Assembly: GCA_963556495.2 (NCBI GenBank)
Contig: OY747705.1
Coordinates: 33,071,798 to 33,135,797 of the forward strand
Reading direction: 5' to 3'
From: Valencia hispanica
Lineage: Eukaryota; Chordata; Actinopteri; Cyprinodontiformes; Valenciidae
Length of the DNA: 64,000 nucleotides
The position numbers were made by a program, and so were the translations under genes. A model generated the notes under the pieces. The model did no database searches and was not told where the DNA came from. It saw only the letters and a list, made by a program, of their open reading frames with translations. This document shows positions 1 to 11,765 of this stretch, one piece after another. Position 1 is the stretch's first letter; each line of letters starts with the position of its first letter.

Positions 1-2680
1 TGCAGAACATTAACATTTCACCAGCAGAAAGACGAATACATTCAGTGACACATTCAGAAGATCCCCTTTTCTAAGAAACAGCTTCATACTAGTGCAGAAT
101 GATGATGCTAAAGTAGGTTATTGTCAACAAAGAAGAAAGTTAAAAGAGGCCTTTTTTTATTTTATAAAGTTACTTTCATTTCCTCAGACCTGAACAATAT
201 AAAAATATTTCTTTACTCCAATTAAAAGAGCTCCAAATGTAAGGCATGTTCAGAGACTTCGCACAGTGAAAGACAGTATGGGTACAGAACAGATGCAAAC
301 ATGAAATAATTCAGTGAGTTGATTATAAAAAGTGTTTACAAGCTCTGAGACTGGGTGGTATTTCTTGTTTTCCAATTACCATAGTACTCTAATCATTTGT
401 ATTAACACACCTGAAAGACAAGAAGGAGAGACACACAGACAAACAGGTTGTCAGAGAACAGTTTCCCAGCTCTGCAATGACATCTTGTGGCTGGGATCTC
501 TTACTACAGCTTTGAGTCAACGCAATTACAGGAGCAGTAACAGAGCATGCGCTAGAGGCCCTGCAAGAGTAAAGAAGAAAAGAGAAAAACTGAGTTGTAA
601 GGTCAATATTCAAGCTCATCAAGGAAACCAGAAACCTAACAGGTTGGAGGAGGAAGCTGTCACTGTTTCACAAGAAGCAACGAGCAAATGAAGGGATGCC
701 CCTCCATTTGAATATAAGCCACCAGCTCAGACATAATAACATGAACCGTTCTCAACAACTATAATTTATGACAATCTTTTGTAGTGTTATCTTTTCAAAT
801 CCACACAAGTAATACTGTATTACTATTATTAGATAACATATTCTATTTTAAACATAACCACTTTAAAACTCAGTTTTCAAATTTTCAGTTGTCTCAAAAC
901 AAATGGTGTAATGCGTCACTTAAGCCACTAGGCTTCAGTTCTGACTTATAAAGAAACCTATTAAATGTATTTTATATCTAAACTGCCGGTAATCCAAATT
1001 TACTGTGGAAGTTAGGAGTTTTTTAATGATTCCTAAGTCTCGCCTTAAAGGAAACATTACTTCGGTGAATTTGGTCAAAATTACTGCTGAAATGAAACAC
1101 AGATCAAAAAAAGTATCTTACAATAAATAATGTGAATGCCCTGATCTGTACATAAATGTTTGAAAGTCATGGAATTTCTTTAAAACAGACAACTGAACTC
1201 AAAATAGTTGAATTTCAACACAAAAAACCCCCGGAAGAATTATATGAGAACAAAACAATATCTGCGTTTTGCTATTATTAAGAACTTTTATGAGAATAGC
1301 AGGAAAACAATGTCCCAAAGAAATAAATTAGTGCAGGGACAATCATGTGCAGACTGCATTAAACTATTTTTAAAGCCTTCATCTGATCTAGACATCTTTT
1401 TTTAAAGGTGAAAAAATAACCTTTTGAAAAGATTATTTAAGACCATTACATGTTTAAAAATTGCAGATAAAAACCCTTCACAGTCATGGCAGGTCCTCAT
1501 TAATGAAGAAAAAACTATGGTTTTGTTTGAACCCAGGAAAAATTTCCTTATTAACAATTTGTTTTAAAGCTAAATGCTCCTTAAATGATTACAGAAGACA
1601 ATTCTTTAAGATTTAAATAAAAAAGTTTGCTCAGAAAAGAAATCTAGTCAACTACAATGACATTAAAAGGTCAGACAAAGGTCACGGGATCATAGCTGAA
1701 GTTCATTGCTGTTATTATGTTGGAAAGTGTCTGTAAAAGTCAATGTAGGATATTAAAAATAGTTTTTTCAATAAAACACAACCTAAAGTCTTATTTGAAA
1801 CCCAAAGTGTCTCAGTTTTAGAAGTGTGTATGCTATTTTTCCACATTGCTCCACAGAGGAATTGCTAGAAGGAGCAAATGATCATTGGCATTTCATAATG
1901 ATTTGGTCATTGAGTCATGACAGAAAAAGAAATTACAAGCGAAAAACTACCAGTAAATTAATCATCTTTTTTGCTGTAAGTGCTCTAACTTGTAGAACCC
2001 TCCTCACTCATAGCCAAACTCTGCAGAGATGGGAAAAAGTCTTAAAATAAATTCAACCATTGTTACAGTAGCATCAGCTCACATTGAAACATTAAAAGAA
2101 ATCCAACTTTTAGATGTCAACGCATTTATTTAGTAGGGAAAAAATATCTTGTCAATTGTTTTTAAGAAAATCACTGTGCAACAATCACTGACATACACAA
2201 CAGCCTCCTTAGCCTTTCCAATTGATTATTTCCACATGCTTTTTTAAAGTTAATTGAACTTCCTGTCTCCCTCAGGTATAAATATGACGTGACAAAAAGG
2301 CTGATTTCGCTTCACAAATCTTCAGAAGGAGAAAGACAAGAGCACATGGCAAAAATAACAGATGTGGGTTGATCCATGTAAGTCATTCAGGAAATTAATA
2401 CATTTTTTTAGAACAACTGGACAATGCCCCACTAGGCTTGATGAGGGTCCATGTTTATGTAGGATGGAAGGGGTGGTAAAACAAAATGGTCTGTCTTATA
2501 GATTGAGAACAACGGCAAAGAGTGGCATCTTGGGGGCCGAGTCTCAACAAAAACCATTTGAAGCTAACAACATGTCAGCCAGTTATCTTGGAGCATGTGT
2601 CTAAAAAACCTTTTCTGTCTCCACCAACACAAATGTAAAGATGGTGTTTGCAGAGCTCTGCCAAGACTTTACCTAGAATG
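1..2680. other. AT-rich intergenic DNA, no gene recognised
   Basis: This stretch is AT-rich with only short, low-complexity open frames. I see no exon with convincing splice sites, no long repeat and no RNA gene. It could be intergenic DNA or the 3' UTR or intron of a gene lying outside the window; the sequence alone does not decide. Confidence 0.5.
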
Positions 2681-2682
2681 AA

Positions 2683-2976
2683 TTGCTTTGGACACACAAC
2701 CCTGTGAATGAGTTTTTCAGCAACAAATATGACGACTATGTGGAAAAGCACCAAGAAAACCTTGTTAAAATGCATGGCACCATGAACTCTAACTCTAATA
2801 CTCTAACCTTGTTGGAAGAGTTGTTGAGAGGAGTGCTGCCTTGTTGGCAGAAAGCAGTTGCATCAAATGTCAACAGTACAGGCCAATTTGTGTCTCTCCA
2901 AGTCTTTTATATACATATGTCATCTTTTAAGCAGTTTTTGTTGTTGCTGCATGAATTTAATCAAATCAATGATTAG
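2683..2976 (+). other. Unidentified 97-codon open frame, possible decayed gene fragment
   Basis: An open frame starting near 2683 encodes a peptide of fairly ordinary composition: a short aromatic/acidic start (NEFFSNKYDDYVEKHQ), a middle stretch rich in Asn, Thr and Leu, and a Trp- and Lys-containing segment. I do not recognise the family. It lies just upstream of Tc1 transposase debris (3040-3394), so it could be a captured or decayed fragment, or chance. No good splice acceptor or promoter was identified for it. The composition is less repetitive than the surrounding AT-rich frames, which is the only reason it is listed. Confidence 0.15.
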
Positions 2977-3039
2977 AGTTTTCTAAATTGTAGTTGGAGA
3001 TTATAAAGATGCAACATTCTGAATTCATTTAAAAGATTT

Positions 3040-3394
3040 TTTACATGTTTACCATGGGGTGCCAATATACATGGAGGTCACTGCATACCACATAAAAGCA
3101 TCCATATGCTCACTGGAATGCAGCAAATGATGAATACTCAAGAAAAGAACATCACGCTCACTGTTATGTATGGTGGGGGATCTAACATGCTACAGGCTTG
3201 TTTTTCTTAAAAAGGCACAGTGAACTAGAGCGCATGGTATCATGGACTCTCTGAAATCCCCGGGGATTTTAGATTTAAAACTGGTGGGCTGTAAACTAAA
3301 TTGTTTCACCTTTTGGTCCTGTAGCAGGTTAACGATCCAAAGCATTTGGCCAAATTAACACAGAGATAGTTCTGCATGGTCATCTCAGTCTTAG
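3040..3394 (+). mobile_element. Tc1-type transposase relic
   Basis: Translating the plus strand in broken frames gives fragments typical of the Tc1 transposase core: a YGGGSN-type block near 3168-3190 followed by a Cys-Phe-Ser segment, then an NDPKH-like block near 3330-3345 that in the family surrounds the second catalytic Asp. Frames are broken by stops and small indels and no terminal inverted repeats are visible, so this is an old, dead fragment. The right end abuts the hAT-like repeat starting near 3393. Confidence 0.5.
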
Positions 3395-3992
3395 GCCCTG
3401 TCTACACGAAGATGAAACCAGGTGTAATTGCAAAGATATTTCATCAAATAGGTGTCTCATCCGCAAGGAGCCGGCAATTCAGGGCACCATAAAAGATCAT
3501 TTTTTAAACCGGGCCCCAGAATGGAGAAATCTTACAACGCCGGGCTCATTGTCTCTGTGATTAGTAGCTACTATGTTCCTATATTTAACCCATGTGCGCT
3601 ACACTGCGGAAAAAAGTAAACAAACATGGTGCTGCACGGTGTTGAGGTCATAGTAAAGCAAATGCTGACCTTATTTTGGATCCTAGAATATGATTTACTG
3701 TCCCTCCTCTATCACCAGGAGTAAAAAATGGATCCGGAGAAACACGTCCACCTTTTGAATAAAGCTCTAATTTGAAGCTAGATTTGTCATGTTTGACTGC
3801 ACATGCTCAGTGTTTTTTTTTGTGTGTTTCTCTGGCTGTGTCACAGTGCCACCAGTGGGCCATGTATATGTACTGCAGCATTTTAAGCTGGTTTGTGTGA
3901 ATTCATGTGAACAAACGTTTTAATCATTGTGGTGCTGTTTCTACAGACTGTTTTTGAAACTATACCCGTTTTGTCCCCGTGTAGAGCAGGTC
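3393..3992. mobile_element. hAT-like non-autonomous element (MITE)
   Basis: The two ends are imperfect inverted repeats: CCTGTCTACACGAAGATGAA near 3396 on the left, and on the right a segment near 3968-3990 whose reverse complement contains CTGCTCTACACGGGGACAAA. The interior has no coding capacity. The pattern resembles common fish hAT-derived MITEs with 'CTGT-CACACG' ends. I could not find a clear 8-bp target duplication. It sits within or beside a Tc1 relic. Confidence 0.4.
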
Positions 3993-4059
3993 TAAATCCC
4001 ATAGAGAAAGAAAGGTGAAAGATCTCACTCTATGCATATACTCTTTGTATGGTTGCACA

Positions 4060-4335
4060 AAAGAATGGTAAATGTACAGTGCTTTATCTAGTCCAAATGA
4101 CCCCAAAGTGCTTCACACTGCATTCAGTCATTCACCCATTGGTGATGTTACAGCTGCCCTGAGGCACACTGACAGAAGGAAAGCTGCCAAACACTGGCAC
4201 CTCGGACTACCACCTGTAGACAAGTGTCTTGTCCAAGGCCACAATGACTGAGATGGACAAAACTGGTATTTGAACCAGTAGCCCTCCCGTTACAAGACCA
4301 GCTCCTAACCTCCTGAGCCACAGTCACCCCATGAC
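4060..4335. repeat. Dispersed fish repeat (LINE/SINE-derived)
   Basis: The block starting AGTGCTTTATCTAG and containing CCCCAAAGTGCTTCACACTG, a 'cattcagtcattcaccc' segment and an end resembling 'ctgagccacagtcacccc' matches, from memory, a dispersed repeat seen in many teleosts. No coding frame is present. It is degenerate and no target duplication is visible. Confidence 0.5.
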
Positions 4336-5640
4336 CAATATGGGTCCTAACGAGTGTGGTACTGGTGATTTTATGGAAAAAAAAACCAAAACAAACAGCA
4401 TTATTTCTAAACACATGATGGTTTTTATCTCCCGAATAAATGTGCCCAAATTGAACATTGCATTTCTTATTACATTTTCTATGTGTAAAAGTATGTTGCT
4501 GCAATGAAAGACCTTTACATCTTTACCAGAGGTGTTTTTTTGATTTACAAAACTGAATTTAAATCATTGTTAAAATGTCCCTTTAACCTAAAGGCATGCA
4601 GTTAACCCCAGTGTAAATTCCCAGTAGGATTATTGGTGTTATTGTTTCTAAAAAAGCTGAGATTTTCATGCTCAATGACCACAGCGTCCACCTCATATGC
4701 TCATTGCAGGTTAAATACTCTGACCCCTCACCCATCTCTCACCCCATGCTAAACCCCCTAATTGCCCCGCTGGCATATGAGACGCAATAATCCCCTTCAA
4801 TCTGAGCAATTAGGAAATTAAGTCATTCAGGATTCGGAATACAATGGGAAGATTAAAAGTTGACCAGTGTGATTGTGGTGCATGCTGTCATTTTAAAGGT
4901 TTTTAGGTCTAATTAAAAAATGAAAAACTTAAAGCTTAAGACCAAGACTAAGATGTATATTGTAAATTATTACTTTTTTAGAGTGAAACTAAGATATCCA
5001 AGCACTGACGTCATGTTTGACATATTTATAAATGCTTCCCACAGTCACTATCATATAGTGCTGATATTTCTAAACTTTTACTCTCTATGCTCCAGTCTGC
5101 TTCAGGCTGAATTGTATGTGACTGGAGCAGAGCAGCGTTTAGGATGTTACATATGACATTTGACTCACTTTGAAAGAATGCTCACAAAAGCAACTTACAT
5201 GTCTTGCTGAAGGGACGCATTTGAGTGATTGTGGGTGGTGAGGCACCCACAGGTACGGTCGTTTACTTTCCCTCTTTTCTTTGCAAACCCTGTTTCTATG
5301 GCTGGAAGCAAACGCCATGTTATGACACCAAACACAAGAGTTTACCTGTGAGACAAAAACTGTACATCATTGCGTTTTCTGGAACACGGACGAATAGATG
5401 CATTCAGTCTGTGAGAAACTCTGTGAATGCTTTTATTTTTTGGAGTAACTTAAAAAAAGTGTAGTGACTTTTATTTTAAAATTTTAAACAAAGTCCCAAA
5501 ATCATCAATTCTTTTTTTTTAAATTGCTTAAAAATTACTTTTATAGGGTTTAATTTCATGAAATAACGCATGTTATGTTTTGTAGTTCTCCAGTATAAAA
5601 TGTGTTCACTCTGCTGGAACAATCTGGTGTATACAAACTT
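4336..5640. other. Non-coding AT-rich spacer
   Basis: Nothing recognisable: no exon, no repeat family and no RNA gene. Short homopolymer runs are the only structure seen. Confidence 0.5.
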
Positions 5641-6800
5641 GTGTCTGGAAAAAGTATTCACACCCCTGCTCTATATATTAACTTGCATTGCCACTACAAG
5701 CTTCAATGTATTTTGTTTGGACTCTATATAGTAGGCCAGTGCAACATAGTGAACAGTTGTGGTGGAGAGAAAATCATACACTGTTTTTAAAGAAAGAAAA
5801 AAAACAACCTAAACATGTAGTTTGCATATGTATTCACAGACCCGCTAATTTGACACTTTGAACCAACTCTTCCCTGCAATTACAGCTGCTGGTCCTTTAA
5901 AGCATATCTCCATAGATTTTCATACATATTGTCATGAACCTTGGATGTTTGTGCCTTAGTTCTCGGTTGTGTTTCTGTTTAGCTCATTTTTGTGTTGCTA
6001 ATGTCTCTCCATGTTAGTTCATTCCTTTGTGTTGACTTTCATAGTAATTGTACTGTTCTGTGCATCTTGGTTTGGACTCCTATATTGGTTCTTAGCTAGG
6101 TTAGTTTGATCCTCTGTGTTTCCACTCGTTTTCTCCTCCCTCAGCCTCTTGCTTAGGTTCTTCTTCTGCATTCATTGATTTTATTCAACTGGATTGCATG
6201 CCACAATCATATCTCCACAGTATTTAAGCTCCTTGGTTTCCTTCCCTCATGGGTGGATTGTTCCGTTAAACTACTGCTGTCTCTCTGGTTCCTGTTTATT
6301 TCCCTCATGTTATGTGAGTTCTTCTTTAGTTCCTCATTAAATTTAATCTCCATGATGCGTCTGCCTCTGTCCTGCTGCCATTTGGGTCCTCATTAATAGT
6401 CTCCAAACATGGCACCTAGAGGCTGAAATTATGAATGGAGAGGATCTGCGATTTTTAACTCTTGCCACAGATTCTCAGTTGGATTTAGGTATGGGCTTTG
6501 ACTGGACCACTCTAACAGATGAATATAGATATGCTATGATCTTAATCCTTTAATTGCAACTGTATGTTTAGAGCCATTGGAGGGTGCACCTCCGCCCCAT
6601 CTGAAGTCTTTTGTTCAACATTATTTTTCCCCCAGATTTTTTTCTGTGTGTAGCTTCATACCTCTTCCCTTCAATTCTGACTAACTTTCTTGTATGATTC
6701 AGCTTCCACGATACTTCACAGTGGGAATAGTGTGTTCATGGTAACATGCAGTTTTGCTTCTGATCAGATCCCATCCCATTCTTGCATGTTTTTATTTTTG
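5640..6800 (-). mobile_element. Tc1-type transposon relic split by an LTR-like insert
   Basis: The left part (5640-5929) resembles a degraded Tc1 terminus of the same family as the intact copy at 52129-53730: 'ggaaaaagtattcacacccc', then a block like 'cttcaatgtattttgtttgg', then 'gcaattacagctgct'. The right part (6413-6800) continues with transposase-complement sequence, including TTGCCACAGATTCTCAGTTG at about 6462, which has a near-identical counterpart at about 52518 in the intact copy. The transposase is on the minus strand and heavily mutated. The two halves are separated by the 5930-6412 insert. Confidence 0.65.
5930..6412 (+). mobile_element. Solo-LTR-like insert in a Tc1 relic
   Basis: The insert starts TGTCATGAACC and ends near CATGGCA, a TG...CA organisation. 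It has a TATA-like box (gtatttaagc, about 6220) and an A-rich signal near 6335, as expected for a retroviral-type LTR. Continuity of Tc1 sequence on both sides supports a discrete insertion. A 5-bp target duplication is not evident, so the exact edges and the LTR call are tentative. Confidence 0.4.
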
Positions 6801-7224
6801 CTGTGTTATACTGCAGATGTTGATTTTTTGTTTGTTTTGTATTTTGTCTAAAGCCATGAAAATAGAAGAACATCTTATCTGCTAATGATCATGAAGGACA
6901 AAAGTACCAAACTTTCAAAGTTGGAAAACCTGATTTAGAGCGGATAAGGGGATTCAGAAGGTCAGGCCATGTTTTGCTGATACTAATTGAGCCTGTTTTT
7001 GTTTTGATTTATGTAAACGATGCTGTTTGCAGGTTCCCAATTCACTGGCCCGATTGAGCTTAGCTGGGTGCTACTGATTCCCTCTGCTATGTTCATCATC
7101 GGGTTCAGATTGCTTCACAAAGTTTCATTTGTACGTGTAAATTACTTGGATTGTAGTTGTTGGCCATGAGGGTTTTTGTTTATATTTCTTGTTGCTGGTT
7201 TGTTTTCAGCTCAGTCGACTGATC
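6801..7224. other. Non-coding spacer
   Basis: No gene or clear repeat is visible between two Tc1 relics. T-rich runs occur around 6815-6845. Confidence 0.4.
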
Positions 7225-7870
7225 TCAGGTGTATAGGATCCAGCACAGAGGCCTGAGGAGTGCCTGTATGAACATTTGTGAAACAATGGGTCACACATAA
7301 GAGCTCAGTGAATTCCAGTGTGGTACTATGATAGGATACCATCTGCTCATTAAGTCCAGTCTTGAACTTTCCTCACTTATAAATATTCCACAGTCAGCTG
7401 TTCGTGGTATTAGTGGAAGGGATTGGGAGTGACAGCAACTCAGCCATGAAGTGGTGTGGTAAAATCACAGAGCAGAGTCGGTGGAGCGAGTCAAAAGCTA
7501 CAGACCTCCTGAAGATTAGTTGAACAACTGTGTGTAAAGAGCTTAATGGAACGGGCTTCTACCCAGATATATCCAACGAGAATTGATGACAATGTTATAT
7601 CCAAACCTTATGTTACCAAGGGGTACAATGCAAAGCGTCAGATGCAGCCGTGTCAAGCATACCACTAGTCTATACAGCGCTGGAGATGTAATCTTTAGAG
7701 TCACAACCCATGTCTCTCTGTGTAGCAATCCAATGGAGGACTCTGGGTGTGGCAGTTGCCAGGAGAACAGAACTCGCCTGACGGCATTGTGTCGAGTGTA
7801 TGAGGCAGAGGGGCTTATGGCCCAGCGCTCTTTCAAGAGTTGGGCTTGGCCCCCTTAGTTCCAGTATAAG
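7225..7870 (+). mobile_element. Tc1/mariner relic, second family
   Basis: The plus strand carries a decayed transposase of a Tc1-like family different from those at 9329 and 52129. Recognisable DNA blocks include GAGTGCCTGTATGAACAT near 7258, AGCTCAGTGAATTCCAGTGT near 7303, TAAATATTCCACAGTCAGCT near 7380, and GTGGCAGTTGCCAGGAGAAC near 7750. Several internal deletions and frameshifts leave only short frames. No terminal repeats were identified. Confidence 0.65.
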
Positions 7871-8084
7871 GAACCATCCAATGTTGTGTTGTTCCAAGAC
7901 TGTGAGAAATATTTTGGCTTCTTTCTGTCTCTTTTCACTTTTATCATACCATGAGCTGTGGTTCCCCTTATAATTGTTTTGGTAATTGTAAAATAGGTTA
8001 TTATTAAATCCATCAAATATGCTTTGAAGTTACATTTTGTTTCCTATTTTCTTAAATCTAAAACTATCTATTCATTGTCTGTAC

Positions 8085-8395
8085 CTGCTTCTCCCTGCAG
8101 GGTCGCAGGGGGTTGGTGGCCTTCTCCAACAGTCATTGGGCGAGAGGCAGCCCATACAGGTCACCAGTCCATAGCATGGCAACACAGGGACACACAGCAA
8201 TACCTTAGGCAATGTATACTATCCATTTGACCTAACAGTCATGTTTTTTGGATTGTGGGAGGTAGCTGGAGTACTCATAGAGAACCCACGCATGCACGGA
8301 GAGAACATGCAAACTCCATGCAGAAAGGCCTCAGGCTGGGAATCAAACTCAGGACTGACTTGTAACAATAGGACCACCTGCTCCACCGTGCAGCA
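8085..8395 (+). repeat. SINE-like dispersed fish repeat
   Basis: The block runs from 'tacctgcttctccctgcagg' through 'agaacatgcaaactccatgc' to a 'ccaccgtgcagcaccc' end. This matches the recall pattern of a very common teleost SINE-like repeat that includes the phrase 'tttttggattgtgggagg'. Moderately degenerate, non-coding. Confidence 0.6.
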
Positions 8396-8740
8396 CCCCT
8401 TTGTCTTAATTTTTTAGTTATTAATTTTATATTTAAATATATTTGCAAAAAAACGGACAGATGTCCCTCATCTTTTTTATACAAAAAAAGCTACAGAAAA
8501 AAAAAATCACCTTTCCATTGACCAAATTCAGTGTAGTTTAACACCTCCCAGCTCTAGAACTACAAGAACACTTTAGGTCTGTCGGACATTCATTCATCTT
8601 TCAAGCTGTTTAGTTGGGGTTTTTTCCCCATAGGCCTTAAAGCAAAAGGTCAAAGTAAATTACCATGAATCACCGATACTCACCTACTCCAACTCAGGTC
8701 TCCAGCAGTCAATGGACTTTAAGGAAGAGTACACCCATGA

Positions 8741-8752
8741 CCCCCCCCCCCC
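8741..8752. repeat. Poly-C run
   Basis: Twelve consecutive C residues next to what looks like another worn copy of the SINE-like repeat (AGTCCATCACAGGATGAACA follows). Likely length-unstable. Confidence 0.7.
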
Positions 8753-8820
8753 AGTCCATCACAGGATGAACACATATGACAAGCACTGTGGTGCCAACCC
8801 AGAGAGAAAACAGGTAAGTA

Positions 8821-9326
8821 GAGGTGATCATTTCAAGTGATGCTTATCGATGTCTTGGTGTCTTGTGTAATAAACATCTTAGGGCATAGACTAATTCATT
8901 TTACTGTAAAACTGCTTGTCATATATTACCTTTAACAACTGATGTAACCCGATATCTTAAAATATAGACTAAACATGACAGATGTGTAAACGTTCTGTTT
9001 TATAAAACATGATTTTGTCCAATACGTCCCCAACAATCTGGGGTTCATGATTTGTTTTATTTGCTTGTCAAAAAAAGCAGGAAAATCTGCTGAAAGATCT
9101 AGATTAACATCTGACCTTATCCATGCACGCAGCTAGTACCTTAATCAGTAACTTTTTAACATAATTTTTTTTCTTATCCTTTTTCATCAGAAATTATTGT
9201 TTATACCCATCTTGTTTGGATAAAACGACATATTCACATCCAAATGTCTTCACGTTCTCATGCAAATCTGCACATCCAGTCAGAGTTTGGCATCCAAGCA
9301 TGCAGAGCTGTTTCCATGCTCACATA
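8821..9326. other. Non-coding spacer
   Basis: AT-rich DNA with no recognisable gene or repeat, ending at the TA dinucleotide that flanks the Tc1 element. Confidence 0.5.
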
Positions 9327-9328
9327 TA

Positions 9329-10917
9329 CAGACCCTTTCCAAAAATTAGAATATCATGGAAAACTTTATTTATTTCCATAATTCCATTCAAAATGTTAGA
9401 CCTCCATAGATTATAGATTCAGGGCCCACAACTTAAACTATTTCAAGTATTTATTTGTTTGTTTGTACATAATTTGGGCTTCCAGCTCACAAAACCCACG
9501 AAAACAGGAATTCAGAAAATTAAAATACTGTGAAGAAATCCGCCCAAATTCTCCAGGGCATGGATGTTTTAAACTGAGTGTCACACACTACTCATCCATT
9601 AAACTCAAAGCACCTGCACAGGTTTTCCCAGGTGTCATTAAATTGCTTCACTTTGGTTCAATTGTCTCAGTTAGTTCAATATGAGGAACACTACAGACTT
9701 GACAACTGGCCAGAAGACCATCATTGATACCCTCTACAGGATGGGTAAGCCATAAAAGTTCACAGCTAAGGAGGCTGGCTGTTCACAGAGTGCTGTGTCC
9801 AAGCATAATAAATGGAAAGTCTAGTGGAAGGAGATAATGTGGCAGGAGAAGATGCACCCGCAGAAGAGCTGACTGTGGGCTTCAGCGGATTATCAAACAG
9901 AGAAGATTCATGAATCTGGCAGAGATCTAGAAAGAGGGGAATGAGGCGGAAGTCACAGCTTCAAAAACCACCACATTCAGACGCATCTTAACTGGTCCAA
10001 GGAGAAGAAGGACTGGACTGTTGGCCAATGGTCCAATGTCCTCTTTTCCAATGAAAGCAAAGTGTGCCTTTCATTTGGGAATCAAGGTCCAAGGCTTTGG
10101 AGGAAGACAGGAAAGGAACAGAACCCAAGCTGCTTGAGGTCCAGTGTGAAATATCCAGTCAGTCATGATTTGGGGTGCAATGTCCGGTGCAGGTGTTGGT
10201 TAACTCTGCTTTCTTAAATCCAAGGTCATCACATAAGTCTACCAGAATGTTTTGGAGGACTTCATGATTCCTTCTGCTTAGGATCTGTATGGAGATGCAG
10301 ATTTCATCTTCCAGCAGGACCTGACCCCTGCCCATACCGTCAGAAGAACCAAAACCTGGTTTGATACCCATTCCATCACAGTGCTTGACTGGCCAGCCAA
10401 CTCGCCTGACCGAAACACCATTGAGAATCTATTGGGTTTTATCAAGAGGAAAATGAGGGGCACCAGACCCAAAAACAAAGAAGAGCTGACAGCAAGCATC
10501 AAGGAAACCTGGGCTTCCATAATTCCCAGGCAATGCCACAGGGTGATTGCCTCAATGCCACGGTGCATGGAGGCAGTGATTAAGGCAAAGGGATTCTCTA
10601 CCAAGTATTGAAGATTGACATATCGTTTTAAAAGTAGCATATTTTGATTGATTTGATGTGATCCTAATTTCTTTCTTTTTTCCTGCAAAAACTGAGAAAA
10701 AAATGGTGATTTCTTCACAGTATTCTATTTTTTTGGATTCCTGTTTTTGTGGGTTTTATGAGCTGGAAGCCCCAAATTATGTATAAATAAACAACTAAAT
10801 ACTTGAAATCGTTTAAGTTGTGGGTCCTGAATCTATAATCTATGAAAGTTTAACGTTTTGAATGGGTTTATGGAAATAAAGTTTTCCATGATATTCTAAT
10901 TTTTTGGAAAGGGTCTG
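9329..10917 (+). mobile_element. Full-span Tc1-type transposon with long TIRs, transposase dead
   Basis: The element is 1589 bp, flanked by TA on both sides (9327-9328 and 10918-10919), the target-site duplication expected of Tc1/mariner. Both ends begin CAGACCCTTTCCAAAAA in inverted orientation, and similarity extends inward for roughly 210 bp (about 9329-9542 and 10703-10917), so both long terminal inverted repeats are present. The interior encodes only a broken transposase on the plus strand. With intact-looking ends and no active enzyme it could only have been mobilised in trans. Confidence 0.9.
9680..10611 (+). pseudogene. Tc1-type transposase pseudogene
   Basis: A DDE transposase remnant read in changing plus-strand frames. 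The N-terminal helix-turn-helix region begins near 9680 (a KTIIDTLYRMGKP-like stretch followed by a stop). The C-terminal 76 codons (10381-10611) stay open and show the family signature LDWPANSPDRNTIENLLG, where the third catalytic acidic residue is the Glu of 'IEN'. The middle has multiple stops and frameshifts, so no functional enzyme is encoded. The end (about 'KAKGFSTKY') is followed immediately by the 3' UTR and right TIR. Confidence 0.85.
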
Positions 10918-11439
10918 TATGGATTTATGAATGACTTTACTTCCTTCTCTCATACCTTCAGGGCAACTGGTTGAATAAGGAAGAGTTTTGTTGTTTGCTT
11001 TAGTCAGCGCTGTGATTTTACCCTGTGAAGCAATGATTCTGTCTCATTCAGGATTAGCTTAAAAATATGCTGTTTGTCAGCAACTCCTCTGTCCAATTTT
11101 CAGGCTAAAAGGTGTAAGTATTTGTGTCGTAACAGTTTTAATGCTCTAATGTGCCAAACTTTGAACTTGTTCTTTTTGATATGATTGGTATGAGAGGTTT
11201 TATACAAATACTCAATGTAACATCATTCTGAATATCCCTTTAAATGATTTATCCATAGATAAAATAAGAGCTTCTTTTTAATTCTCTGGTATGAACATGT
11301 GGGACTTAAATCTGTAAAACAGATGTAACCAAAGTAAAGAAGGGTGAAGCAAAATAAGGGGGAGCTTTGCTAAAAACAATGCAACTAACAGGTGGAAGGG
11401 TAATAAAAAACCTCTAACTGTGAGGCAGAGCACAGCCTA
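10918..11439. other. Non-coding spacer
   Basis: No gene or repeat family recognised between the Tc1 element and the next relic. Confidence 0.4.
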
Positions 11440-11765
11440 AGTCCACACTTCCAAGCCCTGGTAAAGACCTTGTTATAGAGACTTGGTGATCCAGAAATAC
11501 CACTCTGTGCTGCAGTTGCTTAGGTAAACATTTTAGTTCAGGTATCACACAAAGTCCATGAGGCCATGCGCTCTAACAGGTTTCTCAAAGCCTTTGGGAG
11601 ACAAACAGGGCCACAGCATCACAGATCCCCCACTGTACTTAACAGTGGACAACATGTCCTTTTCCAAATATTCATTATTTGCTTCACAAGAAACCCACCG
11701 GGAGAGTTTGTCTCTGAGACATTCACTGCCTACAGATACAAATGTGTCAGTTAGCTTAAGTGATA
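11440..11765 (-). mobile_element. Tc1-type transposase relic
   Basis: Blocks such as CCACAGCATCACAGATCCCC (about 11611) and CCAAATATTCATTATTTGCT (about 11664) look like the reverse complement of a Tc1 transposase region around the GG-S-M block. The frames are broken and no ends are visible. The call rests on DNA-level recognition only. Confidence 0.45.
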
